Positions 1 through 12,660 are shown, numbered from the stretch's first letter. The stretch: DNA of 64,000 nucleotides from Agapanthus africanus (GCA_030015575.1 CM057338.1:134875546-134939545), one strand, 5' to 3'. Translations and numbers: made by a program. Notes: generated by a model not told the origin, from the letters alone.

Positions 1-503
1 CAACGATCCATCCTTTTTCTTCACCAATAGAACTGGTGCACCCCACGGTGAAGCGCTTGGCCGAATAAATCCCTTCTCCAATAATTCTTCAACCTGTTTC
101 TTCAATTCCGCCAACTCCACTGGTGCCATTCTGTATGGGGCCCTGGATACTGGGGCTGTACCTGGGATCAAATCGATCGAGAACTCCAAGATTCGAGGGG
201 GTGGTAGACCTGGTAGATCTTCAGGAAATACGTCTAGAAAGTCCCGAACAATTTCTGGGGCTGGGCTCTTATCAATCTCCATAGCTGTCAGTTCCTTAGG
301 CTTTGCTCTGTATTTAGCTGGTTCCAAAGATTCGCTTCCGCCCTCAAAAATAAACTCCGGGTGATTGGGAATGCGGAAGATCACCTTCCTTGCATGACAG
401 TCGATAACTGCATGGAAAGTGCTCATCCAATCCATCCCGAGAATTGCGTCGTAACTGCCTGTCCCAATTAGGAGGAAATTCGCATAGAATTCCCTGCCAC
501 ACA
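1..503 (-). other. protease to reverse-transcriptase start region of G1
   Basis: The minus strand encodes pol sequence downstream of gag. The leftmost 130 bases match the familiar gypsy stretch in which a proline-rich linker leads into the first RT motifs (alternating charged residues, then a GAPV-type motif and a KKKDGS-like motif). Positions 200-480 hold the protease-RT linker. It follows the gag-protease ORF directly. The catalytic RT core is off the window. Confidence 0.7.
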
Positions 504-1796
504 CTACAACCGGGCATAATCTACATTCCCGACTAGATATAATAATGCCATTACCCGTATGAATTTCCATCCCTTGGTTAGTGGTTCATATGGTATTGAG
601 TGTGTATTGGTGAAATGCTCAGACAAGAAACAATGCGATGCTCCCGAATCAAATAGTACTCTAGCTGGCAATGAATGTACAAGTAGAGTACCTGTGACTA
701 CGTCTCCTGATGCCTCTGCCTGCTCGGCGGTCAAGGTGAAAGCCCGTCCCTGACCGCGACCTGTAAATGGCTGTCTCTGTTCCTGCGGCCTCTGCTGTGA
801 CGGTCCAGAACCTCTCTGTATTTCTGCTCGCTCAGGACAACTGTCAATCCTGTGCTGACTGGAACCGCAAATCAAACACTGTCCCTTAGCACGGCGACAG
901 TCCTTCTGGGTATGCCCTCCTCTACCGCAATAGCCGCAAGTTACGCCCTTTCTCTGGGGGCGATGCTGTGGTACAAACGGGCGCTTCATCTGAGTTGTCC
1001 CTGCTCTGTGAACCGGTATGGCTCCTCGAGAAGGCACGTGGGTACGTGCTGGAACGACTGGGGGTCTCCTGAACTTGTTAATCAATTGCTCCTGAACTCT
1101 CGCTGCGTTGAGTACCTGCGCGAAAGTCTGTAGATCTAACGATGCGATCAGCTGCTGCAACTCAAAATCTAACCCCTGAAGGAAACGCCTAGCCCTGGTG
1201 ACTTCTGATTTGACCATGTATGGAGCAAAGCGGCTCAGACGGTTGAACTCTGCCGCATAAACGTCCACTGGGCGTCCATTCTGCTTCAGAAGAATAAACT
1301 TTTCCTCCATTTCTGCCTTGGCTGTGGGAGGAAAATAGTGATCTAAGAAGCACTCCTTAAACTTGTCCCATTCAATCGGCTCTTCAAGTCTGCTTTCTTC
1401 TACCGACCACCATGTACGAGCCTCGTCTTCTAATTGTATCTTTATCACATTCACTCTGTCTTCCTCTGGAACCCTGGCGGCTGCCAATAAATTCTCCATG
1501 TTTACCAGCCATTGCTCAGCTTCAAGTGGTTCAGCTAGCCCTGTAAACGCAGCTGGGTGTAACCGTCGGAAGTCTGACACAGTACCAGCCCTAGCCTGAT
1601 AAGCTGGTGGAGTAGCGCCCTCGGGGGCGGTAATAAGTGCGGAGGGTCCTCCTGCAGCGGTAATCGCTCTGAGTCCCTCAGTAAGCAAATCTGTCTTCCT
1701 CTCCTGAGCTTCCGCGAGAGTGGTCAGTGCACTGAGTATTCTTTCCGTGCGGTCCTGAGAGCTGGAGTCCGAGGAGGGGTCGTTCGGGGACGTCAT
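504..1796 (-). CDS. gag: gag and protease start of Tekay-like element G1
   Basis: A 430-residue open frame. Residues about 75-240 form a retrotransposon gag domain: hydrophobic helices, a WW pair near residue 128 and a YF.P motif. Two cysteine clusters follow. The first, near residue 288, is a CX2CX4HX4C knuckle (CGYCGRGGHTQKDC). The second is a related C/H cluster (CLICGSSQHRIDSC). Near residue 385 the protease motif DSGASHCF gives the catalytic aspartate. In this family gag builds the particle and the knuckles bind RNA; protease cuts the polyprotein. The start codon is the first Met after the primer site, and an acidic Ser/Asp-rich N-terminus is typical. The G2 fragment at the right end of the window encodes a clearly related protein. 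Confidence 0.85.
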   Translation of the reverse strand: MTSPNDPSSDSSSQDRTERILSALTTLAEAQERKTDLLTEGLRAITAAGGPSALITAPEGATPPAYQARAGTVSDFRRLHPAAFTGLAEPLEAEQWLVNMENLLAAARVPEEDRVNVIKIQLEDEARTWWSVEESRLEEPIEWDKFKECFLDHYFPPTAKAEMEEKFILLKQNGRPVDVYAAEFNRLSRFAPYMVKSEVTRARRFLQGLDFELQQLIASLDLQTFAQVLNAARVQEQLINKFRRPPVVPARTHVPSRGAIPVHRAGTTQMKRPFVPQHRPQRKGVTCGYCGRGGHTQKDCRRAKGQCLICGSSQHRIDSCPERAEIQRGSGPSQQRPQEQRQPFTGRGQGRAFTLTAEQAEASGDVVTGTLLVHSLPARVLFDSGASHCFLSEHFTNTHSIPYEPLTKGWKFIRVMALLYLVGNVDYARL

Positions 1797-1910
1797 ATCA
1801 CTGGAAGATTCAAAAGAATAGGATCAGATTCAAGGATAGAAATCAAGAGTAGTGAAACAAGAATAACGTAATATCGCCTAGTGAATGTTATCCCTTGATG
1901 CTAAACCTAG

Positions 1911-1922
1911 GCTCTGATACCA
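1911..1922 (-). other. primer-binding site of G1 (initiator tRNA-Met type)
   Basis: On the minus strand this reads TGGTATCAGAGC, the standard complement of the plant initiator tRNA-Met 3' end. It sits nine bases inside the LTR edge at 1932, which fixes the element's direction. Confidence 0.85.
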
Positions 1923-1931
1923 ACTAAACCA

Positions 1932-4900
1932 TGTCACGCCCCGCTTCCCAAAATACGGAAAACGAGGTACGACTAGGCCAGCCATGCTCCTACGGTCAAG
2001 GAATCATCCTGCCGTAGTCACACTTCGGCTTCTAGCACTACATGGTAATCAGTAATTAAAGCACAGTATTAAAGGAATCACATCACTAATTTATTACATT
2101 AAAATCCCATTGTTCACAATTTTACAGATAACAAGAACAATAACTAACCAAGTTCGATCTCACAATCTCTTTTATGGAAAGCAGTAAATGAAGAAGGAAC
2201 ACCAACTATATCTCCGTGAACTCGAAGGATAGATCCGTCTCCGGTGCCGGTCCTCGCGCGGAATCTGAGCATGCATACTCAGGTCGTCAGAGCGACACAA
2301 ATAATAATATTATTATAAGCAGATGAAACAGGTAAATGAGGTATTACTGGTATGAGAATAATGCAAGTAAACACTATATCACAGTATGATGCAGAATATG
2401 TTAAGTGTCCCTATCGGTCTCTACGTCATGTTTGAAATCACATAGTGGAAGGAGGATCATGTTTAACAGGAGTCTCGTACATACCCGAGACCACGGCCCA
2501 CACGCCCGGGACATAACCCTGTCAGCCGGATCGCCAGATCCTGTCCTATACGAATAAGTATCACAGTTCGAATGATCATCCTCTAAACACGGTCCCGCTA
2601 AATAAGATACTCTTTCCACTTTGATTTCCCCTTTTTCCCCAGGTTACACTATTTAAGATATTAATCTAGTTGTGTACGAGTATACCAATGTCACGGTTTC
2701 ATCACTGTCCACTATATCAGTCACTGTCCACTGTACCAATCACTATCACGATTATTCACTTTCCATTGGTGTACTCGTCACTCCTAAATCAACACCTATC
2801 ACGCACGATAATGCAATGTCCACACGCACTAACACTGTGTAAATGACAAGGGTATGATATATGTATTGTATGCTACCAATAAACACGGTATGTTATGAAT
2901 TAGCATGCACGTCATGAATTTAAGTAAATTGCACAAATTAATATATTACAAATTCAGCAGAAATGATGTAGGTAAGATATATAGAACAATCAGTCAGTAA
3001 TTCATCAAAATTTGTTTCAGTCCAATCGGGGTTTCGGTTTTCAAGATATAACTGTTTCAGTTTAAGTGTTCACGGCTGGAATTTCAATTTCAGAGCTGAA
3101 CTTCTGTTTCGCAACACGAATTGCACCCAGTTGGGCTCAAAATTTAGTGATGACACAGTTAGATGAAATCTAGGGTTTTCGATAAAGTATTCAACGCAAC
3201 AGACGGATCCTCAATCGCATCTGTACGTTGAAAGTTATATACAGTTTAATCTCAAATGTCATTCCAGAAAGTGTTCTGGACAGCTTTATGTTCTGCTCTT
3301 TTAAAATAAGTTTAAAATAACAAACTGCGATGAATCGGAATGAAACCACTTGTTTTCTTTCACTAACAGGTATATCTTATAACTACTGAAAGTTCCGTAT
3401 CATGCGATTTCAGGAAACACGGGGACGCAGGACTTTAGACAGAACGCACGAATCAGAAACGCTCTGGACTGCAGTCCAGAGTCGTGTTCCAATCCACTTA
3501 TCTTCATGGTTTCAGAACAGAAACCATTAAAATTCTACATAGGGTTAAAGTTCATCGAGTTGGCTTCGATTTAAGCCCTCGAACGCATCTTTCCAATATG
3601 TGTATGATTTATAGTGATTTTATGCATTTTCAGTTACGAGAGAATTCCAGTTTTAAACAACATGTTTGGGGGTATCGATTTTTGTTACAAACGATCGTGT
3701 TTTCCAGCGAATTTCTCACACATCATACATCATTAAAAGGGCCAACAGAAGGTATAGGTTGCCGTCAATTTAGACAAATATTTCTATTAGTAACTAACAT
3801 CGAGCACTTAGGTTTTAACATGTATAGGAAATCGGTAAGTTGTAAACTACATTATCTAGGTGGGTAACCCTATTATTATAGCATGAAGCAAGTAAATACT
3901 TGCCTGGAGAATGCCTCGGGGTCGTACGGCAACAGCGTCGTCGCGAACGCGCGGTACGCGCCACGTATCGAATTCCCGCGAGCCTCGATCTTGATGTGGA
4001 TCTCGCGTCGGGTTGTCCGGAGTCCTTTGCGCAGCCACTAGACGCTGATGGATGTTTGACGATCCACTGCGAGTGTATTGGGGTTGCCGACAGTCGACGG
4101 CGTCGCTCCGGCGGCGTGTACAGTGCACACACAGTGAGGACAAGTTAGAAATTTGGGTTTTTGGAGTTTTTGGAATTGTGGAGAGGGGGATTAGTTTGAG
4201 CAGTGGCTAGGGATTATTGTGATGACGATGAGGTTGAGGAGGTTTCAGGGAGATCGGCGACGTGATGGGGGTTCATCGGCGTCGAGGGTGTCGAGTTTGG
4301 TTGCAGTGGGTCGGGTCTCGAGTTGGTGGGTGTTCGGGTGATGAAGGGAGGAGTCGTGGAAGGAGAAGGAGGGGGATTTGAGTGGCTGTCGTCGACGTGG
4401 GTCGAGCGACGAGGTGATACGATCGCCGGCGTGGAGGTGGCAATGGGTTCGAGAGAAAATTTTTGGGTGCTCGGTGGATTTTTGAGCTCGGTGAAAGCAA
4501 AGGAGAGAGGTGAGGAGTTTGTGAGTACGAGAGAGTTGAGGGCGACGAGATTGACCACGTGGGGGCAACGGTCGGGCGAAGGCGTGGGCGACGGCGAGGG
4601 AGGCGTGTCTCGCGCGCGCGATCAAAGGAATGTAGCCGTTGGTTAAATTTGAAGGAGGAGAAGAAGAACAGTGAAGGGGGAGATCGGGCTGGGCTCGTTT
4701 TTTTTTTTTTTTTATAAAAAAAAATTTTCCTTAAAAATTTTTCGTGGGCTCCAGAAGAGAACGGGCCGGCTCAAAAAGGAAATTTTCCTTTTTAAAAATA
4801 ACGTCGTGGGCCAGAAGGGAAGATGGGCCGAGGGATTTACTTTAATTCCCAAAAAAACAAAAGGGCTGAAAAGAAGAGTGGGCTAGGGATTTTCGTATAG

Positions 4901-5130
4901 AATTTATTAAAGAAAATTTTAATGGGCTGAAGGAGAAGATTTGGGCTGAGGGAAAAAACAATAAAGGGCTGGGGAAAAATTTGTAATGGTTGTAGTTTAG
5001 GTTTTAATTAATTGGCTTTGGTTTAATTTGTTCGGAGTCTTGGTTTTAACTTCTAGGTTTAGGATTATGATTTCAAAAGAGCTGGAAAACAGGATTTAAA
5101 TAACCAACAAATAATATAAAGTCAAGAATA
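1932..5130 (-). repeat. 5' LTR of G1 (outer end approximate)
   Basis: The inner edge is clear: TGTCACGCCCCG on the + strand starts at 1932, so the minus-strand LTR ends in ...CGTGACA next to the primer site. The same 27-base end recurs at 23569. Positions 3900-4650 are GC-rich and, on the minus strand, resemble a transcribed leader. They are preceded (4690-4960) by U3-like DNA with repeated GCCCA motifs and homopolymer A/T runs. Overlapping open frames here look like by-products of base composition. A length of about 3 kb fits Tekay-type LTRs. Confidence 0.6.
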
Positions 5131-5139
5131 AGGTAATCA

Positions 5140-6560
5140 CTAGAATTCAAAAAAAAATAGGAAATTTCATTTAGAAAGGAAACGGGGATTTACACATCAT
5201 ATCATCAAATGTATATATATTTACGTAAGTAGATATAGTTCATAGGTTAAGGAACAACACTAGGGGTATAAATTCTACTAAGCCTACTACTATCGCATAT
5301 AGTATTCTAATAATCCTATAGACTAGGTGTGTGTGTCTGTGTATCCTTGTACTATGGTTGTGGGGGCGCTATACGCTATCCATCCGACTTCTCTCGTAGA
5401 TATACATCTACTCACTTACAACGCCTCGCTCTAGTCGATCCCGATGGATGCCTTGCCCTCCTTCGTCGTCCCGGAAGTTCACGCGCTTGTACCTACAAAT
5501 CAAAGCATATCGTATCACATCAAAATCAAATTCGAAAACCGATACGACAAGTGAAGCGCACATAGGTTAGAACCTATGGTCAACGCGTGCTAAAACAACA
5601 AAATAACCCCCAACGTCGACGTACAAAAGTCAAACGACCGAGTCAAAATTCAAATATTAAAAATCAAGTTTTCAAATATCGCAAAACATAAGCAGAAACC
5701 TAGTAAAACAATTCCAGATTTTTCTTAAAGTGAAATTAGACTTTTTAGCATATAGGATAGGCCTAGTTATCTAGTGATTGAGCTACAGACCAAAAACTAC
5801 ATCCAAATCCCTAACTTGACCCGCAAATTGCGGTCAAAAGCAATAAATTTGCGACCATGATAAGAGGGTAGGGGCTCGGGCTTCTAGGGTCGCTTCCTAT
5901 TGGTCTGCACATCTCATAATATCCGCTATTAAATTTTCAGAGTCCCTAAGTAGCTCCAGATTTCATTTGAACCTCAATAGTCAAAGAAAAACCGATATCG
6001 GAAAATTCTAAACTCAAGTTTGAGACTTCAAGGTTCATCTAGATCAGGAATACACTCACTACTAGGCTAGTAGTCACTCTATAGACCCTCTTCTATATCA
6101 CCACTATAAGTTTTATCCACAAAATCTCACTTTGGAATTCTCAAGTTAAGAAAACCTACACACATCAATTCTAAACTAATTATGAAGGTAAAGATACTTG
6201 AAAACTTATCTAAGAATGGAAATATTACCTCAAAAAGCAACTCAAAAAAATTTCTAGATGGCCAAAAATGCTAAAAACTAGAACTTGATCCCACCATGAT
6301 ATATAGGATGGGGTGATGAACAATTTTTATGAAGGTTCTATGAGGTTTTGATGAAGTTTTGGAGTGGTTTCATGGCGGTAGAGGTGGAGATGCAAGAAGA
6401 GGAGATGAAGAAAAGAAGGAGGTGAAGAAAAATGAAATGAGACGGAAGTTGAATGGCTACCATACACTCTCTCTCTCCTTCTCTCACTCACCCATACCTC
6501 CTTGTCCCTCCATTTTCTTTTTATTTTCCCTTTAGCTTTTCTCTTTTCTCTTAGAAAAAA
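5140..6560 (-). other. possible second LTR leader or LTR fragment
   Basis: On the minus strand a CT-rich start (around 6470-6540) leads into a long AT-balanced leader. A pyrimidine tract with an AG acceptor-like end occurs near 5495, followed by a GC-rich segment with an RGRR-type purine pattern. This layout resembles the transcribed part of plant gypsy LTRs, but I find no primer site, no coding block and no terminal repeat. It could instead be an upstream part of the G1 LTR or ordinary host DNA. 6560-6947 is featureless AT-rich sequence. Confidence 0.3.
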
Positions 6561-6947
6561 AACACAAAAACCATAATAGAAATAAAACCATACCTAAAAT
6601 ACAAATGTAATGTGTCATGGCACATTAACACATGGTTAACAAAATGGACTTGATTTAATGTATAATTAGGAAAATACTAATCAAGTTTAACATTAAACTT
6701 GTAATAAATAATTATATATTAATTTATAAAATGACCAAATCAAATAAATGCTTTCATAAATAATAAGTTATTTTAAATTCCAATTATATTCCAAAAATAT
6801 AGGTATATAATTATACCATCTACTAAAACTCTAACCTATATTCGTATAATATCCATAAAATTTTATTATTTTATTATTCAAATTCAAAAATAGTATTTTA
6901 TATTTTCTGAAATGTTACAAAAAGGAATATTAATTATTTATTAAAAT

Positions 6948-7730
6948 GCTTATTTCCTGAAAACACATGTGTCGTTTGGTCAAATTCTTGAAAACTTACT
7001 TAAACCTTTTTCGTTACCTAATATCCCTTTATATTTTAATTATGTTACCTCGTAACACTCTATATTTTTATTTTGTTAAGTTTTGTGGAAAAACAATGGG
7101 AAATGATTCACCTGTATCATCTCTGAACCTACTTTTCCTTTTTCCCTTCAAATATTGCAATTTATACACCATTAATAAAGTTGCCTACCCTTCTTTGCAA
7201 AATTAAAACTTTACAGCTAACCCTAATTCTTCTTCTCTAGTGTTTTCTGTTGTAGGGTGGATCAAGTGATGACAAACTCTCGGTGTAGGTCTACAACATC
7301 AATGGTATTTAAATTGATGAAAGTGAAAACATATGAGGAAGAAACATGAGCAAATCTGACGATTTAGGGTTACAAGAGGAATGAATTTAATTTTCAGTAA
7401 ATCAGATGAAACAATAGTTCGAATTTGGAAAATCCAATTATCGCTTGCACCCTCGCCTCCACCACATTCACTATCCGTTAGCAACTTTGAGGAATTGAGA
7501 GTGGGTGTCGTTGTTTGAATTGGAAGTGGGTATCCAAGCTCTGAAATTGGGGCAAAGAAAGGCTTTTTCATTTTTGGGGAGGGACAAAAATGACTTTTGG
7601 CGGGGATTTTAATGGCATAGGGTTAAGAGATAACGAAATTAAAGTATAGATGGGTGTTATGTAAAAGATAAAGCTCAAATAGGCTTTCCAGAATTAGGCC
7701 AAACTACAAAAGTGTTTACAAGAAATAAGC
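6948..7730. mobile_element. non-autonomous DNA transposon with long decayed terminal inverted repeats (Mutator-like?)
   Basis: The left end from 6948 (GCTTATTTCCTGAAAACAC) and the reverse complement of the right end at 7730 (GCTTATTTCTTGTAAACAC) match, and the similarity continues inward for roughly 130-140 bases at about 65-75% by eye. The middle is unrelated and holds no transposase; a 90-codon open frame at 7299-7571 has no recognisable domain. Long inverted ends without coding are typical of Mutator-like derivatives. A clean 9-base target duplication is not visible (only TTAAAAT-like flanks), so the superfamily is uncertain and the copy looks old. Confidence 0.5.
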
Positions 7731-7872
7731 CTTCTTAAAATTCATTATGTCAAAATTTCAAATTTTGAAAAACTTGAACAGGCCTTGCTCCCTTCTCCAT
7801 GTCTCCAGTCTCCAACCGTGCATGTTATTTTGGCTAGAGTTACTTTGTACCGGTATTCAACATGTGCAATTC

Positions 7873-7874
<2 letters not shown>

Positions 7875-7906
<32 letters not shown>
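7875..7906. repeat. (TA)n microsatellite
   Basis: An almost pure TA dinucleotide run of about 15 units. A smaller TA/GATA-rich patch occurs at 9290-9325. Confidence 0.9.
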
Positions 7907-7912
<6 letters not shown>

Positions 7913-10900
7913 GTGCTTGTTTATTTAACAATGTGATTAAAATATATTTTCTTACAAATCAAATCATTCAACTCATTCCTCTGAAAAATCTTCACCTTTC
8001 AACCATTCACAAAACCGATCCCAATTTATATACAGATATTGATTTATTACAACTTTCACTTCAAGAGCTCTGGTTTGGTGGCAACATCTTTTGAAACAAC
8101 GATAATAGAAATCATGAACACCTTTACAATTTTTTTTTTGTTTTGAACCTCATCTAGTTTAAATTTACGGATATTTAAATGGCTACTGAGTTGGATTGAC
8201 TTTAGCCAGATCCTAGTTTCATATCATTCTGATCGCCGATATACATAGGGATAGAATGAAGACAGAAACATAGAAGTAGCATCTTTCTCTTAATTGAGAA
8301 AGCGGCCAAAACGATTAAATATCTCAACCTTTGTTATCTCATGTTTGGAGCCTACTTTTGGTATGTTTCAAGGAGTATCAAAAAATGTGTAGGCCTGCAG
8401 AATCTAATGTTACACATGAAAAATGAAATATCAAACTAATTAATTCTAGAAGGTTAGGTCTTGAAGCCAACTAAAAGTAGCAAGCAGATAGATCAAAGTT
8501 GTTCCAAATGGGTAATTCCAAAGAGCGCAAATACTTCGTCCGTCCCTTTCTACTTGTTATTTTGGTGAGAGAAAAATATGCTATTTTACATGATGTTTTT
8601 GGAATAACGAGAAAATCATTAATGATAAAGATATCAATAAATGATACTATACCAAAAATAGTCTAGAAAATTAATTACTGATATTAAAAGAGTGATGATG
8701 CTTTCCTTAATAGTTGATGGAATGATTTTTTTAGTGGTGATGTGGCAGTATATTAATTGTTGATGTTAAGAAAGTGATAAAACTTGTCTTAATTGGTTCA
8801 AATGGCTGCGGCATCTCTTTGAAAAAATTACAAGGCATTTTCATACCGATCAAAGTTAGATGGAAAATTAATTATACTTGCATTTCGTAAATTCCGCATA
8901 TTTTGTATTGATCGTAAACCAGAGAAGTAAATCTAGCTAGAAACGGCATAGGCCTCATCCGTATGCTTTAAGCCTGTGCACAGCTAAACTGCCCGTTTTT
9001 CGCTTTCAAATATGATAGCCTCCTTACTGGAATTGTAAGCTTTCTTATGACCATTTACTTAGGATTAACTTGACTGGCTTGAACTTTGACTTCTATATAT
9101 TTCAGGACAACGCCTGCAAATTATTCAAACTAATCTCATTTTAGCATGTTACATGAGTTCCACTAACTTTTATATCTCTATGTCGCATATGAAAAATGGC
9201 CTACCTATGCTTAATGTTGTTCATAATTTGCATAAAAGAGCACTAGTTAACATCAAATTAGAAAGGTACATATGATTGCAATTTGGATGATATTATATAT
9301 ATATATAGATAGATATATATAATCTCCATCACCAAGTTCCTATCCATAACTTTCGACGAAGAACCTGCGAACTTTATACTCTGTTTTAATATACGAATCC
9401 CTCGTGCTTAACAACAGGATTAGGTTAACACGTGTATCGAGCTGATAGCAGTGGTTTTAAACAAGGTGCATGAACAAATCCTTTAACTATCAGATCGCCA
9501 CATGGATGTCTCGTGTATAAATATAATTATATCGGAATATATAAATAAATAATATGTTGGCATCGACAGCGATCGGTTGGCTGCCGTCTCGGGTGAGGGA
9601 ACTCGTAGACGCGGCCAGCATCGTTCGTCATTCAGGTAAATGACATTAAAACCTTCTCTCTTTTTTTTAACGAAAAGAAATGTTGTATGCAAGTCTACTT
9701 TCAATTATGGGTAATGACTACTCGATTGCCTCAAGTTTTGCTTTTCAAAACCGCGAATAGATTCAGATACTTGTGTTCAAGAAAACGCCAAATTAGTCAA
9801 AAACAACTGAAAATATTAGTAGGTGCTCTTGTTTGTTGACTAGATTCTTAAGCTCAGGTTTAGGAATCAAATTCTTTGTTAATAGATTTGTTGTGGCCGT
9901 CCCTTTGAAAAAATTGCTTAATTTTTAATTTTAGGACATTAATTAAATTCAAAGAACTTTGAGCATAGGTTTCATGCATGAATGGAGTTTAAAATCATTC
10001 TTGGCATTTTAAGTACTCTTAATAAAATTTATCTCATACAAGATGTCATTTGTAGATTTTCTTTAGGTTACGACAATTCATAAAAGTCGTCTTATTCCTT
10101 TAGTTGAGCATTTGTGATTTGATCAACTTGCCAGGGAAAGAACTAGACGAATCTTTGACCTATATATTTCTAAGGATAGAATCCTTATTATTGTTGTTGT
10201 TGTTTTCTTTCATGATTTTACTTCACTAATACAGGTCGTCGGATCTTCGGTGTAGTGAATCCGAATCCGGACAAAAAAAAAAGATAGAATCTTCAGGAAG
10301 TGCATGGGGCCAAGCCTCTGTAGTCCAATCCTCATGAATAGATTTAATTTTCAAGAAGCTGAGGCCCATAAGATTAAATTTATGAAGAATCATATATGGA
10401 ATATTAATTTGGCATTAATTTCCTGAATCAAGAAGTATATGCTTTTGTATCATGAGCAGATTTGAGCAGACAGAGCAATCAGTTTAAGCAAAAAAGAAAT
10501 CAAATTAACATAACGAGTTAAAAAATGATCTCGCCTATATAAGAATCACATCAATCAAGAAGAATGCAAGCTGTTAAATTTCCATGAAAGTACGCCCAGC
10601 TGGCTCGCCCGAAATTAATAAAATTTTGCCCTGCCCACTTGGAACTTAATCGGCGTAAGCGACATTTAGTCTGCTAGCATCATGAGAAAATTTCCAAATC
10701 GATTGGATTAATTTATTTTTAGACTCCTGAGAACTAGGTGGGGTTTAATTAGCACTCATAGCCCTATATTGGTAGACTATTAATTAAGTTGAAACTTGAA
10801 GTTTTGATGATGATTTAGGGCTCCCAAACACACACTAAATGTTATTGAGAGGTAAATTAACACAAGTGACGTGTATCAAAGAATCAAACAAATAGTAGCA

Positions 10901-11830
10901 AGAAATAAAATTTAAATTTGAAGCCAAAAGCGAGGACAAATTTGGTGTCAACGAACGCACGAAGCAAGTAGTTATACTGTGATCAAAATAGTGAAGAGCA
11001 CCGTCCTAGCTAAGTTAGTTGCAGGCTCTCAATTATAAACACAAGTCAATTTGATCCTCCTTTTTTTTATTTTTGTGTGTGGGATGACATGGATAGAGTG
11101 AGGATGCATGGTGAATTATCCATCTGTTCATGGATATACAATAGTGGAATAGAGGTGGTACGTAGCCTTTGACTCCACCCTCCCATTTTCCGATCGGTCG
11201 GATCGGATCGATTCGTTTTCTGTTTCAACATGTTGGATGCAGATCTTGAACCTGTTGTGTATGTTTTACTCATATCGGTTCTTTAAACAAGATATGCAAA
11301 ATACCCATGCAAGTGCCACCGAAGAAACATCCTTAACTGGGTGTGTATAGGTAGCTATATGTGGCTGAGGACGAACAATTGATTACGGTGCGACAATTAG
11401 CCGTAATCTGAACCTAGTTTGAATAGCTGATTATGGGTTTATATTTTGGTATTTATGCATAGCATTAAATAAAGTATCTTATGCAGAGATGAAGTGCATA
11501 TTTCTATTGTTCAAAAGGTGTTAGTGTTCCGGCCTCATATACATAGTACTACATCTTAGTCTTACATGAACAATCCTAATATTGTAACTTCACACTCAAT
11601 ATCCTAATGCTTTGTCTTGTCGGAAGAATGGAACTTCCAACTCCGACGATTGATATGGTGGTCGTTCTCGTTTTGGCATAACGTCGGGCTTGCCGTCGTT
11701 TAATTCCCTGTTCTATTCCCATTCAACCAATCTCATTATTCCTCCAAAAATTAGTCACCTTTTGTTTGTCCCCCTCAATGTTGTTCCAAATATAAATCAT
11801 CCAACTCGTTCTCTTTTTCCAAAAAAGAAA
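7907..11830. other. intergenic AT-rich DNA with no supported gene
   Basis: I see no long open frame with a recognisable domain, no RNA gene and no retroelement coding. Short GTT repeats occur near 10190 and a poly-A run near 10275. A Stowaway-like end at 8530 is discussed among the rejected items. The stretch ends in a purine-rich tract just before the GAAAT target duplication at 11831-11835. Confidence 0.6.
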
Positions 11831-11835
11831 GAAAT

Positions 11836-12643
11836 TGACGTGGGACGGGTCCGCGCGTCAAGATGTTACCTTCCGTTGGTCTGCCGATGGCGGCGATGGA
11901 CGGCTGAGATTTGATCTGAAGGCTGGCTCCTGGAGCGTGTGGATCTCAATGAGTTTGAGGTGGTTTGCGCCGAGCTATCTGCAAGGAAGTCCCGGGTGGT
12001 TGTACCACCGAGGACACTCCGACGGTCAAGTTAGAGAGGAAATCCGAGCAGAGTAACGGCTTAGTGGGGGTAAAAATGACTTACTTGGAACGTCTGAAGA
12101 AGGGGTTTATATAGCGATGGCAACAGGCAGGGCAGGCGCGAGAATCACACCGGCCGTTACGCTCCCGACATCACGCCTGCGTGATGAGCAGGATCTCCCA
12201 CTAATGGCGAGACGGGCTCATTAATGGGGGATCGTGATGGCGTGGAACGTGGGATATGGCCGGCGGATATCTCGCGCATGGCGAGATTCGCGGGATGGCG
12301 GTTGCGCCTGTGAGCGGTGCCGTTGGACGGTCGATGAGACCGAGTAAGATGACCTCGGTGGGAGAGCTCGCGGACAAGCGGGAGAGCCGAGATATCTTGG
12401 TTCTGCTCGAGCCCGGAGGCGAGCTGAGAGGGCCGAGGAGGCTCGGGCCTGTGATAGCTCGGAGACGAGCTGTGAGGCCGAGGAGGCCAATTATGCAGGG
12501 GCTCGGAGGTGAGCCAACATTTGTTCGTGGGACGGACACAGGAGTGGCCTGGTCGGCCACTGTAGGTCCTTTCTTGTGAGCTTTGGGACACGCCATCTGC
12601 CACGTGTCATGATCTGGGAGATCACCGATATCGAGCATCATCA
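11836..12643 (-). repeat. 3' LTR of T1
   Basis: On the + strand it begins TGACG and ends CATCA, matching 20061-20870 along its whole length. A TATA-like box on the minus strand lies near 12105-12115. Open frames inside it are LTR composition artefacts. Confidence 0.9.
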
Positions 12644-12660
12644 TTAGCCCCCCACTCTCG
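12644..12660 (-). other. polypurine tract of T1
   Basis: The minus strand reads CGAGAGTGGGGGGCTAA immediately before the 3' LTR. This is the expected plus-strand primer and confirms the direction. Confidence 0.8.

Larger units (their letters stand above)
1..5130 (-). mobile_element. Ty3/gypsy Tekay-like element G1, 5' part, running off the left edge
   Basis: Reading the minus strand there is an LTR, a primer site, gag with zinc knuckles, an aspartic protease start and the beginning of reverse transcriptase, in the usual gypsy order. The gag has the plant chromovirus style (retrotransposon gag domain, CCHC knuckles, then a DSGAS protease motif). The rest of pol and the 3' LTR lie outside the window, so wholeness and age cannot be judged. 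The visible coding part looks fairly well kept, with at most a few breaks. The outer LTR boundary near 5130 is approximate because the second LTR is not available for comparison. Confidence 0.8.

Noticed and set aside
3484-3867. 127-codon + strand frame in the G1 LTR
   Set aside because: AT-rich chance frame with no domain, inside the LTR.
3815-4625. Overlapping minus and plus frames in the GC-rich part of the G1 LTR
   Set aside because: Ser/Pro/Thr or Arg-rich low-complexity reading in several frames at once, with no domain. Best explained as an LTR leader.
7299-7571. 90-codon minus frame as a host gene
   Set aside because: It lies in the middle of the TIR element, has no domain, and its flanks are element ends.
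8530-8815. Stowaway-like MITE
   Set aside because: The left end TACTTCGTCCGTCCC resembles a Stowaway terminus, but no matching right end is found (only a weak GGCTGCGGCAT near 8805). It may be a decayed copy; too weak to list.
12157-12644. Several frames of 89-148 codons, repeated at 20383-20868
   Set aside because: Present in both T1 LTRs in several frames. They are products of GC-rich LTR sequence.
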